Made by a program: the position numbers and the translations under genes. From Aplidium turbinatum (Eukaryota > Chordata > Ascidiacea > Aplousobranchia > Polyclinidae), in NCBI GenBank assembly GCA_918807975.1, contig OU964921.1, positions 15,595,498 through 15,659,497 of the forward strand: a DNA stretch of 64,000 bases. The letters are read 5' to 3'. Numbering within the stretch: position 1 is the first letter of the stretch; each line of letters starts with the position of its first letter. Below, piece by piece: positions 36,236 through 48,569 of the stretch. The notes beneath the pieces were generated by a model, which was given only the letters and a program-made list of their open reading frames with translations, did no database searches and was not told the DNA's origin.

Positions 36236-36327
36236 TACAAGCGTGACATGTGGAAGCAAGTGACAACCAACCTTCGGTTCAAAGACGACACATCACGATG
36301 GAAAGTGATAACAAGGTTTATTAAATA

Positions 36328-36410
36328 GACTGGACAAGGAGAGGGTATAAGGTGTCGGTCTTAAAAACCAATTGGTTAACGTCCGCATGGATTCGAATCT
36401 CACATCCAAC
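36328..36410 (+). pseudogene. tRNA-Leu(TAA)-like sequence, left arm
   Basis: The stretch reads like a leucine tRNA from the D arm onward: GGTATAAGGTG, an anticodon loop CTTAAAA with anticodon TAA, a long variable arm and a T arm GGATTCGAATCTC. The T stem and acceptor stem do not pair well, so it is a pseudogene or part of a tRNA-derived repeat. Confidence 0.4.
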
Positions 36411-37852
36411 ATTGATGACCATTATCTTTCACTTCATTTAAAAAACTTTTATTTTTAAAAAGCTTGAAATAAATGCTTTGTTACGAAGATAAAATGGTTA
36501 AAGAATTTTGCTTCCAAGTTTCATTATTTAAGAATATTGTGCCCAATATACTGTATCTAACTTACAAATCCACTTAAAGCAAAATGTAATACCGGTACCA
36601 ATAAAATTTAGAGAAAGCTTATACATGTCATTAATTACAGATCACAAGATATTTTATGAAAGTGCGGATTTACCTCACGCTAGCTTTCAATAAGAACAGT
36701 CCCCACACCACTCATAGGTTACCTTTCATTTATGTAGGCTATATATCAAATGATATCTTACGCATACAAAGAAAACTTAAGAAGAAACTAACATGATTAA
36801 AATTACCAATGTTTATAGAAGGCGATACGAAACCGATAAAATTATAGTTGTCATACGAAAATTAACAACTTGCTCTTAAACTATTGTCCGATAATAGGTT
36901 ATGTCTTTGGCAACCCTTTTGTAACCGTAATTATTTTGAGTTTTTATGATTGTAGCAGTATTAATCTATTTTTTGTTTGAAAATGTCGGATGAAAAGACT
37001 CAGTTTAAAATGGTGTACGATACCCATATACCTTTCAAATAACTTTCTTAAGTTGTATTATATTTATTCTTCAGGGTATCAACGTTAAACTTGACAACAA
37101 TTTCGGTCTACACATTAATTGTATTTCATTTGCAAATAATAACAAAAAATAATTGTTAAGCAAAAATAAACCTTCCTCATTCTTCTCCGATTATAAAGCA
37201 TCATCTGTACTGTTACAATCGACACAATCTACTTTTTGAAAACAAGTCTGAACATGCTTTGTATTTGCATTGATTGCAACATTGTTTCAACTTTATGCTG
37301 TAACAAGGTTTTTTAGATTTCGGTGAATGTCACGTATTTACACCATGGAAAGGATAATTTTTTTAATGTCACTGTATTCTTTGGTAACTATTTTAATCTT
37401 TTTGGGTAACTTTAAACGTTTTGTTAGACATGACAATCTCATACATGTTATCATAGCTTTTAAACCGATCTCACCAGGTGTTGATAAAAAACAGGCTTGA
37501 ATAGCCTACACATACTAGATTGTTGAATGATCAGCTTGTGTGAATGAAAATACGAACTGGTTACAATACGCTTGTTTTACTTAAGTAAAATTTTGTTTTC
37601 CTAAAATTTTAGACATAGTTTGCACCTAATAAACTCCATCAGATTGTTTGTAATTAACTTTCGTGTAAACATGAGAAAACCACTCGAATTGTCAGTAGCA
37701 TTTAAATGTTCCAACGTTTTAAAACAACCGCAATGTACTTTTTCCGCTTTCAACTCTATCCTTATTTTCTGTATGAAGAGACGGAATTTCTTCATAATTT
37801 CGTATATTTTAGTGAAGAGACCAAAAGGCAACCAACCAAATGTTCAAAAAAC

Positions 37853-38017
37853 ACTTATTATAACTAGGTTATCCTATAAAATTATAGCTATTTATGATAT
37901 ATAATAAAATATATTAAAACTTATATAAAATATATAATCATATTATACCTATTCCTATGAAATATACTAATATCTATATAGTATAATATATACATATCAA
38001 TATACTATAAATACTAT
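37853..38017. other. AT-rich spacer of the giant foldback
   Basis: About 165 bp of almost pure A/T with TATATAAAATATATAATC-like runs separates the arms. Its two halves are not reverse complements. No gene. Confidence 0.85.
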
Positions 38018-40663
38018 AGTTTTTTCTGTACATTTGGTTGGTTGCCTTTTGGTCTCTTCACTAAAATATACGAAATTATGAAGAAATTCCGTCTCTTCAT
38101 ACAGAAAATAAGGATAGAGTTGAAAGCGGAAAAAGTACATTGCGGTTGTTTTAAAACGTTGGAACATTTAAATGCTACTGACAATTCGAGTGGTTTTCTC
38201 ATGTTTACACGAAAGTTAATTACAAACAATCTGATGGAGTTTATTAGGTGCAAACTATGTCTAAAATTTTAGGAAAACAAAATTTTACTTAAGTAAAACA
38301 AGCGTATTGTAACCAGTTCGTATTTTCATTCACACAAGCTGATCATTCAACAATCTAGTATGTGTAGGCTATTCAAGCCTGTTTTTTATCAACACCTGGT
38401 GAGATCGGTTTAAAAGCTATGATAACATGTATGAGATTGTCATGTCTAACAAAACGTTTAAAGTTACCCAAAAAGATTAAAATAGTTACCAAAGAATACA
38501 GTGACATTAAAAAAATTATCCTTTCCATGGTGTAAATACGTGACATTCACCGAAATCTAAAAAACCTTGTTACAGCATAAAGTTGAAACAATGTTGCAAT
38601 CAATGCAAATACAAAGCATGTTCAGACTTGTTTTCAAAAAGTAGATTGTGTCGATTGTAACAGTAGGGGAGGATGAGGTAAGTTGAGCCACTTTTTACTT
38701 AAACGCTTCTACTAAGAAAACCGCTTGGTTTACAATAAAAGTGAAAGTGGCAGCATAATGGTTGATGCTTTGGCCTTAATTTAACAAAAAAATTTTTTTC
38801 ATAACTCATAAGAATATTGAAAAAAAGCATGTTTTAAATATTACGTCATTTTGGCTCAACTTACCTACCCCACGTGGTAAGTTGAGCCGGGGTGTGAGGT
38901 AAGTTGAGCCACTCGTTTAACCCTATTTCCTGTGGGGGGGGGGTCGGTGGGGACTTGCTCCTTTTCAAAGCAATATCATTAAAGAACTACGCGATCCACA
39001 GCTTTATAATTTCTTGACTTTTCCTAAAAATTATTCAAGTATTTATTCCGCTTTAAATGACGTTGCTATTGTCTATAGTTTTAGAGATATGGCATGATTT
39101 TCATAACATACTCTGATATTTTAGCTAGCTACTAGCTAGCCCTTTTGTTTTCAAATTATACGGATTAATAGGATTACTGAGCGCCGCCGTGCGTGGAACT
39201 GCGACGCAGATATCTCATGAGTTGGCTTTGTTGTAAAGCATTCAACCGTAATGAGTCCGCCTTTTGTTTGCAAACTCGAGTTTTGAGTTGCTTTGATTAA
39301 TCTTTTAATTACATCTGAGTTGCTTTGAAATTATCAGAGAGCATCCGATAAGCTATACTGAAAAAATGTAATTTTACGTTGTTTTCTATGGCGAATACAT
39401 TTTGTTTCTAACTTATAACAAGAAGCAGTAGGAAAATTCTTGCCAAAACTCTGTTTATCTCATAAAACAAACAGACTGATGTGGTAAGTTTCTTGATTTC
39501 TTGTCGGAAAGCAAGGAGTGCGTTCTTGACCCGCCAATAAACTTTTCCATGTACCTGTACACTTATATTCACATGAATGTTGTGAAAATGTTTTATGAAA
39601 ACGAGAGATTGATGGATATTGAAAAGAACTTGACACAGACTATCTAAACTGCTTGGCTTTTGTGGAAAAACACGCGCAGCTAAATTATTGTGCTTTGACA
39701 AGCATTGTGCATATTGTATCATCACTGAATCTTTACCTAAATGGTAATTTTGCAGTTGCTTGAGAGATTACAAAATTATTTTTTCTCTACGAGGATTGAA
39801 AAGTTTTGATATATCTCAGCAGAAACACTATTAGGACCAACTCAATAATTTCAAACTTTTCATTCAAATGTTGGTCTTCAAAAGCTTATTTTCACAAAAC
39901 GGTGTAGGCCTACATTTTTTTCTCCATAAATTTAGACGTTTGTGTCATTTGGAGCAAAGTTGTTTGTTGGGTTGAAAGAATCTGAAATCAATGCCTCGTT
40001 TGTGTAACGTATCGTAACGTAATCTATCAGTCAGCGCTTTTGTGCCTTTTTGTTTTCGAATACATTTCCGTGACAAAAGATTGGCTTTTGTAATAACGCC
40101 ATCAACCATAGAGTTGTATTCTTTGACTGCATCTCAAACGCTATGCCATACTCAGCAATTTTTCTAAAGCATTGTTACACAAAATGCATATCTGACAAAA
40201 GAAGGGAAATACGTTGAATTGAATTATATTTTATACGGATCGTTTTCCTTGTCCTTGAAAAAAAGAAAGAACGATTTTTATCGTTTGGCATAAAAATATG
40301 TATATTGATGTTCACCTTGGTTTGCATAATGAAAATCACCCCAAAGAATTGCTTGAAGTGATTTTTGCAGCTATTTGATCCTTCGCGATGATATCAATTA
40401 TAGTTTCCATCAGATGAAACCTGTTCAAACTATTTTTTTAAAACTATGGTTCATTCAAGAATATAATACTTTGTAAATATAGCTTACTTCATTTTTGCGT
40501 TTTTACTTCGATTTTTTCACAAGCAAGACTTTACACAAAACAAGTTATTTGCAACGTGAGTTGATTGACCATAGTAGCCTAAATGGACCAAAATGCTGTG
40601 GCCAAAACTTGATTACTTTTTATCAAAATGTTTGCACATTGGAAACAGCAATCACTTTGTTTC

Positions 40664-40715
40664 AAATCAGCAAATCACTTTTTGTCATTGGTTCAACGTC
40701 TGCAGACGTCTAATC
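40664..40715 (+). repeat. Short palindromic element, partial
   Basis: ATCAGCAAATCACTTTTTGTC followed by TTGGTTCAACGTCTGCAGACGT matches the first half of the hairpin elements at 41538, 42972 and 50225. Confidence 0.55.
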
Positions 40716-41537
40716 TAATATACGACAAAATTGGTTTTCTGGGTCTTCGGTTCGGAAAAACATCATTATGATGTATTGTGACGTGGTCTATCAGCCAGCA
40801 GTAGTTTATGCGTCTTTTGTTTTTAGATGTGTGTCAATTACAAAAGATGGTTTTTGCAGTAACGCCATCAACCGCAAACTGCATCTAAAATGCTATTTCA
40901 AAATTTGAACAGAAAGAAATCTTCTAATGCGTAATAAATAACTTGACACAAAATGCATGTCCAACAAATCAGAAAAAAATGTAGAAAACGTTATTTTGCA
41001 AATCTAGTTAACAACATGAAAAAAAACACTTCAATCATATTGACACAAACGTGCATTTTTAAAATATCAACAACCTTCAATTTTGCCCAAGGAAAAAGTC
41101 AACACTTTAGTGATTTTTTTGTTTTTTTACGACAATAGCATCGGCCTGAAAAATATTTTTTTCTCTTTTTCGTATCGTTATGCCACGACTTTGAGTTTGT
41201 CAGGCAGAACGGGAGTTCCATTTGGCAAACGACCTGTTCTATAACCTACCAACACGATTTGACTAAACGATTATTATCACTATATTTTGTCACAACTGTT
41301 TGCAAAATTGTTTCATTCAAAGTGATCATTGTTGGTAAGTATTGAAACATTTCACTTTGGAATGCATCGTGACATAGTTTATCAGTAAGGAGTTTTAGAC
41401 GCTCTTTGTTTTTGGAGTGCATGATGGCCTAAAATGGAACAAGCTCCTATCGAAGCAAGTCACTACCTTTGGATAGGTTGTTGTTCAAATACCACGTGAC
41501 ACCACAGGGTACCTTACTTTTCTGTATTCAACCGCTA

Positions 41538-41612
41538 CCCAGACAGCAAATCAGACACTTTTTACATTGATTCAACGTCTTTAGACGTTGAAACAATGTT
41601 AAAAACGAATAA
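41538..41612 (+). repeat. Short palindromic element, left half
   Basis: CCCAGACAGCAAATCAGACAC, then a central palindrome TTCAACGTCTTTAGACGTTGAA. The right flank has lost the matching end. Confidence 0.6.
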
Positions 41613-42619
41613 ATAGCTTCCTGAGATGTGCTGTGAAATACAAAGTGTTTCTTGATCATGCATAACCAAATTCGACAGTGCGAATGTGAAAAAAAATTTG
41701 CTTGATTTAGTTCCAATATCAAGTAATGACAGTACGTTTGAAAAAGTGTATACTATATACATGTGACTCAAAAAGAACTTGAAATAGTTTTTTTGTGATG
41801 ATTTTGTCTCATTCTCTGCAAATGTTGAAACAAAGCAAATTTTTTTTACAATGCCTCCGGCAAAACAACAAGCAAACGCGAGCAAACCCAATTACGATTT
41901 CATTGAAGCGTGGACGACGTCTCCGCGTAAGAGATTAAAATCCACACAATGGAATTAACCCGTCACACTCAATTATAAGTTAATTACGAAGCAATTTCTC
42001 AAGTCAAATAAAAAAATATGACCAACCATCAAATTATTTGATTTTTCAAGTTGCGCTGTTGAACAAATTGCAAAAGAGTTTCGATGTTATGTTGTCAGAT
42101 AAATTATCTACACCATGTGAAAATTTGATTGATCTATCTTGCGTAGTTTTTGAGTTACACGAGCTCAAAGTGATAGTGTCGAACCGACCCCCCCGTCCGC
42201 AAGTCAACTGGCCAAAATACGTCACAGGATAAAGGGTTAAGTTCAATAACAAAAGCTGTAGCGATGGTAGCCAACATATAAAATGCTATGCAATACATGT
42301 GTTCACGAAATTATTGCCCAGCTATTGGTCCAGAATTGTAACATGGACTGTGACGCAATGGTGACGCCATCATTGCGATGCACTGTCATGCTTGAGCAAC
42401 AATCTCATTATTTTTTCTCTATTCACAAGCTCGTGTTTTCGCTGCTTGGTGAAAACGTGGTTCGGTCTTTTACAATGTGACAAATCTATCGGACGGACGT
42501 ATTAGAGTGTGCAGTGACTATTCCACTTCACAATTGACCCAGTCTCTTGTTGACAATATGTAGGCTAATCTTCACTCAACACATGTGGAACTTGAGTCGA
42601 AAGTTAGAAAGAAGACAGG

Positions 42620-42900
42620 TTGGGTAGCAGTTAATACATTGCTGCTACCAGGATCGTCGTCGTCGTCGTCTGAGCTTCTGGGGCCGAGGGTCTATCCTTT
42701 TACCACCCCAGATTCACGATGTTCCCGGACTACACTGGAAGGCTGCTAGAGAGCAGCCAGTCTTTAGTTTCATCATCCATGACGCGCAGACCTTCCACTC
42801 CGTTAGGTGGCTTGAAGATGGTACAGTCATTGATGATGTGGTCTGCGGTCTGTTCCTCGGCACCACATGAAAGAAAGAACACATGGATGAAGCACCACAT
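42620..42900 (-). pseudogene. LINE ORF2 C-terminal fragment
   Basis: On the minus strand CGAEEQTADHIINDCTIFKP and PNGVEGLRVMDDETKDWL read in one frame, followed by a GAC-rich short repeat that is probably the LINE's end. The same family lies at 54760-55080 and, more diverged, at 35578-35781. Confidence 0.75.
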
Positions 42901-42971
42901 GGATGAAAGAACAACATGTGAAAGGAAAAATTTATTTTGTTGTGACTGTTCGACTGTGAAATTGCGCACTT

Positions 42972-43063
42972 CCCAGCCGACAAATCTGCTACTTTTTCGT
43001 TGATTGAACGTCAACATACGTTAAATCAATGTAGTACTAGACTAGCAGATTGTGTTAACTGGG
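42972..43063. repeat. Short hairpin element (92 bp)
   Basis: Runs from CCCAGC to CTGGG with inner arms AATCTGCTA and TAGCAGATT and the centre TTGATTGAACGTCAACATAC. No coding capacity. It resembles a miniature transposon, but I see no clear target duplication. Confidence 0.65.
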
Positions 43064-43494
43064 CTGCAGAACAAAATATAAAACGATACATTAACACAGC
43101 ACCATCCTGATTGAATAAACCTCGAAATGTGAATTTGATAAATCAATTTCCGTTGTCTGTCAGATCTTAACTTATTCCATATGCCACTGATCAAGAGAGC
43201 ATGGAAACCGGAATTTCTGCTGATGGCAGAAAGTTTCTCCAAGTGGTCGTGTGAGGAAGCTTTAACGACATCCTCTTTAAGAAAAGCACACTCATCATCG
43301 TCTGCTTTAAAGACAAAGGACAACTTTTCCTCGGACTTTCCAAGCACTTTTCTTAAAAAGTTGGCCTCAATTTCTCCATCTTTATTGAAGCATTCGATTT
43401 TACCAATGTAATGCACAGGGTCGGGCTTTCCCTTGCATGTTGCTAGTAGGCTGCAGGTTACACTACAAATAAATTTAAATAGACCAATGGACAA
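43042..43494 (-). pseudogene. C-terminal fragment of a transposase-like protein
   Basis: The 150-residue frame includes DPVHYIGKIECFNKDGEIEA, then NFLRKVLGKSEEKLSFVFK and a DDDECAFLKEDVVKA segment. Pogo/jerky-type transposases often end with such a YIGxI...FLRK...ED module, so this may be the last exon of the element's transposase; only about 520 bp remain upstream and no DDE core is visible. The first part and the last residues may be non-coding read-through. Confidence 0.5.
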
Positions 43495-44816
43495 ATTATT
43501 TTTCCAGAGATTTAGACTATTAAAGAGTAAAATACACTTTGTTATCTATTTAATGACTACATATATCATCACTTAACACTGGAAGCTGAAGTGAGGTAAG
43601 TTGAGCCACCGGCTCAACTTACCTGTATGTCACTGGCTCAACTTACCTCAAGGCCGCCATTAAAAGTTAAACGGGAATTTCTCCAGTCATATATGAGCTA
43701 GCAACCTCACTTTAATAGTTTCTGAATAAGCTAACATTAGTGATTACTGTTAGACATATCAATACTGGTGAATGTCACAGACATTTTGTACAACTCAAAA
43801 AATCTTTTTTTTCAAAAAGTTCAAAAAACTTCCCAAAATCACTAAAAATAGTTTTTCTGTCTTTCTACAAGACAAAGACCTATAATCTTTACAGAACAGC
43901 TCCATATAAGATAAACGGTCAGGTAGGTGGCAGTAGAAAGTTGATGCGATTTTTATTTTTCGAGTTACAGGGGGTGGCTCAACTTACCCACTGGCACAAC
44001 TTACCTCATCTTCCCCTACAGATGATGCTTTATAATCGGAGAAGAATGAGGAAGGTTTATTTTTGCTTAACAATTATTTTTTGTTATTATTTGCAAATGA
44101 AATACAATTAATGTGTAGACCGAAATTGTTGTCAAGTTTAACGTTGATACCCTGAAGAATAAATATAATACAACTTAAGAAAGTTATTTGAAAGGTATAT
44201 GGGTATCGTACACCGTTTTAAACTGAGTCTTTTCATCCGACATTTTCAAACAAAAAATAGATTAATACTGCTACAATCATAAAAACTCAAAATAATTACG
44301 GTTACAAAAGGGTTGCCAAAGACATAACCTATTATCGGACAATAGTTTAAGAGCAAGTTGTTAATTTTCGTATGACAACTATAATTTTATCGGTTTCGTA
44401 TCGCCTTCTATAAACATTGGTAATTTTAATCATGTTAGTTTCTTCTTAAGTTTTCTTTGTATGCGTAAGATATCATTTGATATATAGCCTACATAAATGA
44501 AAGGTAACCTATGAGTGGTGTGGGGACTGTTCTTATTGAAAGCTAGCGTGAGGTAAATCCGCACTTTCATAAAATATCTTGTGATCTGTAATTAATGACA
44601 TGTATAAGCTTTCTCTAAATTTTATTGGTACCGGTATTACATTTTGCTTTAAGTGGATTTGTAAGTTAGATACAGTATATTGGGCACAATATTCTTAAAT
44701 AATGAAACTTGGAAGCAAAATTCTTTAACCATTTTATCTTCGTAACAAAGCATTTATTTCAAGCTTTTTAAAAATAAAAGTTTTTTAAATGAAGTGAAAG
44801 ATAATGGTCATCAATG

Positions 44817-44898
44817 TTGGATGTGAGATTCGAATCCATGCGGACGTTAACCAATTGGTTTTTAAGACCGACACCTTATACCCTCTCCTTGTCCAGTC
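44817..44898 (-). pseudogene. tRNA-Leu(TAA)-like sequence, right arm
   Basis: The mirror copy of 36328-36410 with the same anticodon region and T arm. Confidence 0.4.
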
Positions 44899-47800
44899 TA
44901 TTTAATAAACCTTGTTATCACTTTCCATCGTGATGTGTCGTCTTTGAACCGAAGGTTGGTTGTCACTTGCTTCCACATGTCACGCTTGTACTATTATTTT
45001 TTGCTTCTCGATGCTTGACAAGCCAGTCACTGGTGTACAACATCTCTCCAAGTTCGTCTCCGTTTTTCCCTTGCATCTTTTTTTCCTCCACCACACCTTC
45101 AACAACCAATTGATGTAGCTGGTCTGACTATCCTCTCAAAATATGTCCGTAAATTTCATCTTTTGTTTTACAAAATCGCAAATTAAAACTTATAAAATTT
45201 CTTATAAATTTAGAAACGAAAATTTATTTGAAGGACAACTCTGTGCTTTGCTATAAAACAGAAACTTCCAGCTGTTAGTTCCCACATTATTCTTTTGCTT
45301 CTCGCTGCTTGACAAGTTGTACAACGGCTCTCCAAGTTCGTCTCCGTTTTCCCTTGCATCTTTTTGGTTCACCTTACCTTACGATTAAGAACGAGAGTTG
45401 ACACTTCAATGCTTGCTTGACACACTGGGGTATGAGGGACTGCTGTGTGTCAGCGCAGTGCCACGGAGCAAACAGCCAACCACATCATCTTTGGGTGTCT
45501 CATCTATTCCCCTCCCAACGGAATAACAGTCATCCGTACACTTGACGATCTGACGAAAAGTTGGCTCCAAGTCCTTCCTTTCGACCGACCACAAACTTTT
45601 TGCTTCATACGAACAAGGATGACTACCTTACCTTCAACAACTAATTGATGTCTGACAATCGTCTCCACATATGTCTCCCAAATTTCATCTTTTGTTCAAC
45701 AAAATTGAAAACTAAACAATTTTTTAAAGGACATCATGTGTTTTTTTTTTTTACAAAATTGAAACTTTCACTTGTTCGTATCTTTGTTATTCTTTTAGCT
45801 TCTCTATGCCTGACAAGGTGTACAACGGCTCTCCATGTTCATCTCTTTTTTCCTCTGAACCTTGCTCTTTCTATCCTACCTTCAACAACCAATTGATGTA
45901 GCTGGTCTGACGATCCTCTCAACATAATGTCCCCACAAGTTTCATCTTTTGTTTTACAAAATCGCAAACTAAAAAATACGGTAATAAAAATTACAAATTA
46001 AAACTTATAAAATGTCTTATAAATTTGGAAAAGAAAATTTATTTAAAGGACAGCTCTGCGCTTTGCTATAAAAAAAGAAACTTCCAGTTGTTATTTCCTA
46101 CGCTATTCTTTTTGCCTCTCGATGCTTGACAAGTTGTACAACGGCTCTCCAAGTTCGCCTCTTTTTCCTCTGAACCTATTGCTCTTTCTATCCTACCTTC
46201 AACAACCAATTGATGTAGCTGGTCTGACGATCCTCTCAACATATGTCCCCACAAGTTTCATCTTTTGTTTTACAAAATCCCAAACTAAAACTTATAAAGT
46301 TTCTTATAAATTTAGAAAAGAAAATTTATTTGCAGGACAACTCTGTGTTTTGTTGTAAAACAGAAACTTCCAGTTGCTAGCTCTTACGTTATTCTTTTTG
46401 CTTCCCTATGTTTGACAAGTTATGCGTTGTAAACGTTGTGCTAAAAATTGATTGTTTGTTCTCATCATCATGTATCGGCCATGTAGTATGAGTATTGTGT
46501 TAGGTGTTCATTTGTGTGTCTCTTTTATACAAAAGTAGTTGTCTAAACTTGCGTTTGTTTCTCATATTTAGAAAATCTTGTCTCTTTATCATTACAAATA
46601 GTTTAAAATAAAACTTGAAATGACTACAACACTCAGAAGTTTATCTAAAAACCCTATTAATTGGTAACAATCACTTGAGTATGTCATAGATCGATAGTGT
46701 CTCACCTGGTAATTTCAAACACATCTCTTGTGATCACCTCATGTAGAATCACACCTGAGGAAACTTGATAGGCAAGTATCTTACAAAATCTGAACCGAAC
46801 AACTTCATAAGAAAAAAAAAAAAAACTCAGAATACATGAATTTTTGTAGACTTATGGTATGTTTTATTGGTGTGATTGCGTGTTCTTACAAAAAACAAAA
46901 TGTCTTGGAGGCTAGGTGCTATTGTAAAAGAGAGTGATCGTTTACCAAGTCGTGTTGTTATATTATTATGTCAGTGCTTAGTTGTTGTTAGTATCATACA
47001 GTAAGACAAAAAAGTTATTTCCAAAGATACAAATAAAACTACAAACTTAAACTTACGTCATTGCGACAAAGTTATCACTTTTGCAAACCTTGGGTTGTAA
47101 CAATTTCAGGGTTTACTGCAGTTACAAACAATTGTTATCAAGCTTTTAACGAAAGCCGTTGTTGCGTTAACCTTCACTAAACGAAGACCTAATGGAGGTT
47201 TACCAATACAAGTATATAAACTAAAACAAGATGAAAGAATACAGGATTTGTTAAGTCATTGGGTTAAACTGTTGGACATAAAGGGATAAAATGTAAAGAG
47301 TATGAGTTAATATCAGAGTTGCAATATAGTTTGAGGCAACTGCGAAAGGTTACAGATAATAATGAATCCCAAAACTAAATGATAAGTGACAAAGGAACAC
47401 TTTAAAACCTTGGATTACGATAAACTTAAACCAACCAAAAAGCTGTTACCTAACAAATGTACCTTAGATGATAATTTTTTTTATAACACTAAAATAAAAC
47501 TTTAGTTCAACTAATCTTCTAAGGTTAAAGAGTATGAATTAAAATCAGTATTGTAATATAATTTGAGGCAACTGCGAAAGGTTACAGATAATAATGAATC
47601 CCAAAACTAAATGATAAGTGACAAAGGAACCCTTTAAAACCTTGGATTACGATAAACTTACACCAACCAAAACAAAATTATTACCTAACAAATGTACCTT
47701 AGATGATAATTTTTTTTTTTTTTTAATAACACTAAAATAAAACTTTAGTTCAACTAATCTTTTAAGGTTAAAGAGTATGAATTAAAATCAATATTGCAAT

Positions 47801-47963
47801 ATAATTTGAGGCAACTGTGAACATACCTAGGCAAGGAAGTAATTAACAACAAATTTCCTACAAAATTATGAGTAGGGAAAGTATCGACTTCTTTTTTCAT
47901 TTATCCAGACGAATTAAGATTACGCAATGGTTGTGACACCGAGGAACGATGACGCGGTGGAAC

Positions 47964-48569
47964 CAGGGAGTCGAACCGTTTGATTTTTCCGGTTCGGGTC
48001 CGGTTCTGGTTCAAAGATTGTTTCAAAATTGGGTTCAGTTCCGGTTCAGGTTCGAAGAAACTTAAAACCGGTTTTATAAGTTCCGGTTCGGGTCCGATAA
48101 AATTAGGCCTAGGCCTACTATTGCCCAACTACTAACTAGCCCAATTGGGCGAGAAAACCGCAAGGTTGGCAACACTGATCTCAACACTGCTTTGCTCAAT
48201 TAACTTGCCTTTGTTGTTTGTTGCACAAGTTACAATCAAACTATATTGTCTATGAAGTCACAGAACAGAAGTTGTTTACCTCAAAATTCCTCTCCAAAGC
48301 ATCGATGATAGGGGATCGTGTGTTACGGAATAGGCTATAATTCATCCGTACAATGTGGCCTCCAAGATAACAACATGCTACGTACAACTTCACTTACCAC
48401 AATGCGAACAATGACGTAATGCTGGAGTGAACCGCTTTTTTCAACCGGTTCGGGTTCGGTTAGGGTTTAAGCTAACTCAAATTTTCGGTTCAGTTCCGGT
48501 TAAGGTTCAGACAAAATCGCACCAAAACCGGGTTACAAAAATCCGGTTCGGGTTCGGTTCGACTCCCTG
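47964..48569. mobile_element. hAT-type non-autonomous element in the right arm
   Basis: 606 bp with inverted ends CAGGGAGTCGAACCG and the 8-bp duplication GGTGGAAC (47956-47963 and 48570-48577). The left arm holds the empty site near 33265-33275. The inside is full of CCGGTTCGGGTTCGG-type repeats. No transposase. Confidence 0.92.

Larger units (their letters stand above)
31805..37852 (+). repeat. Left arm of the giant foldback
   Basis: Reverse complement of 38018-49893 without its two insertions. From the outside in it holds terminal TCTGGCAGAG-type tandem repeats, a higher-order array, 244-bp repeats, a LINE-tail-like array, a tRNA-Leu-like stretch and a unique inner part. Arm identity is very high over kilobases. 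Confidence 0.92.
38666..44016 (-). mobile_element. TA-flanked DNA element with GGTAAGTTGAGCC repeats
   Basis: 5351 bp with 25-bp inverted ends (GGGGAGGATGAGGTAAGTTG and GGGGAAGATGAGGTAAGTTG, read inward) and a TA duplication proved by the empty site in the left arm. About nine copies of GGTAAGTTGAGCC or its complement lie near the two ends (38677-38915 and 43590-44010), as transposase-binding sites would. TA targets point to the Tc1/mariner group. Apart from the 150-residue frame near the right end, a LINE fragment and three hairpin elements, I see nothing coding inside. Confidence 0.8.

Noticed and set aside
37601-38272. Pair of identical 76- to 94-residue frames
   Set aside because: They exist twice only because of the palindrome; no family and no start context.
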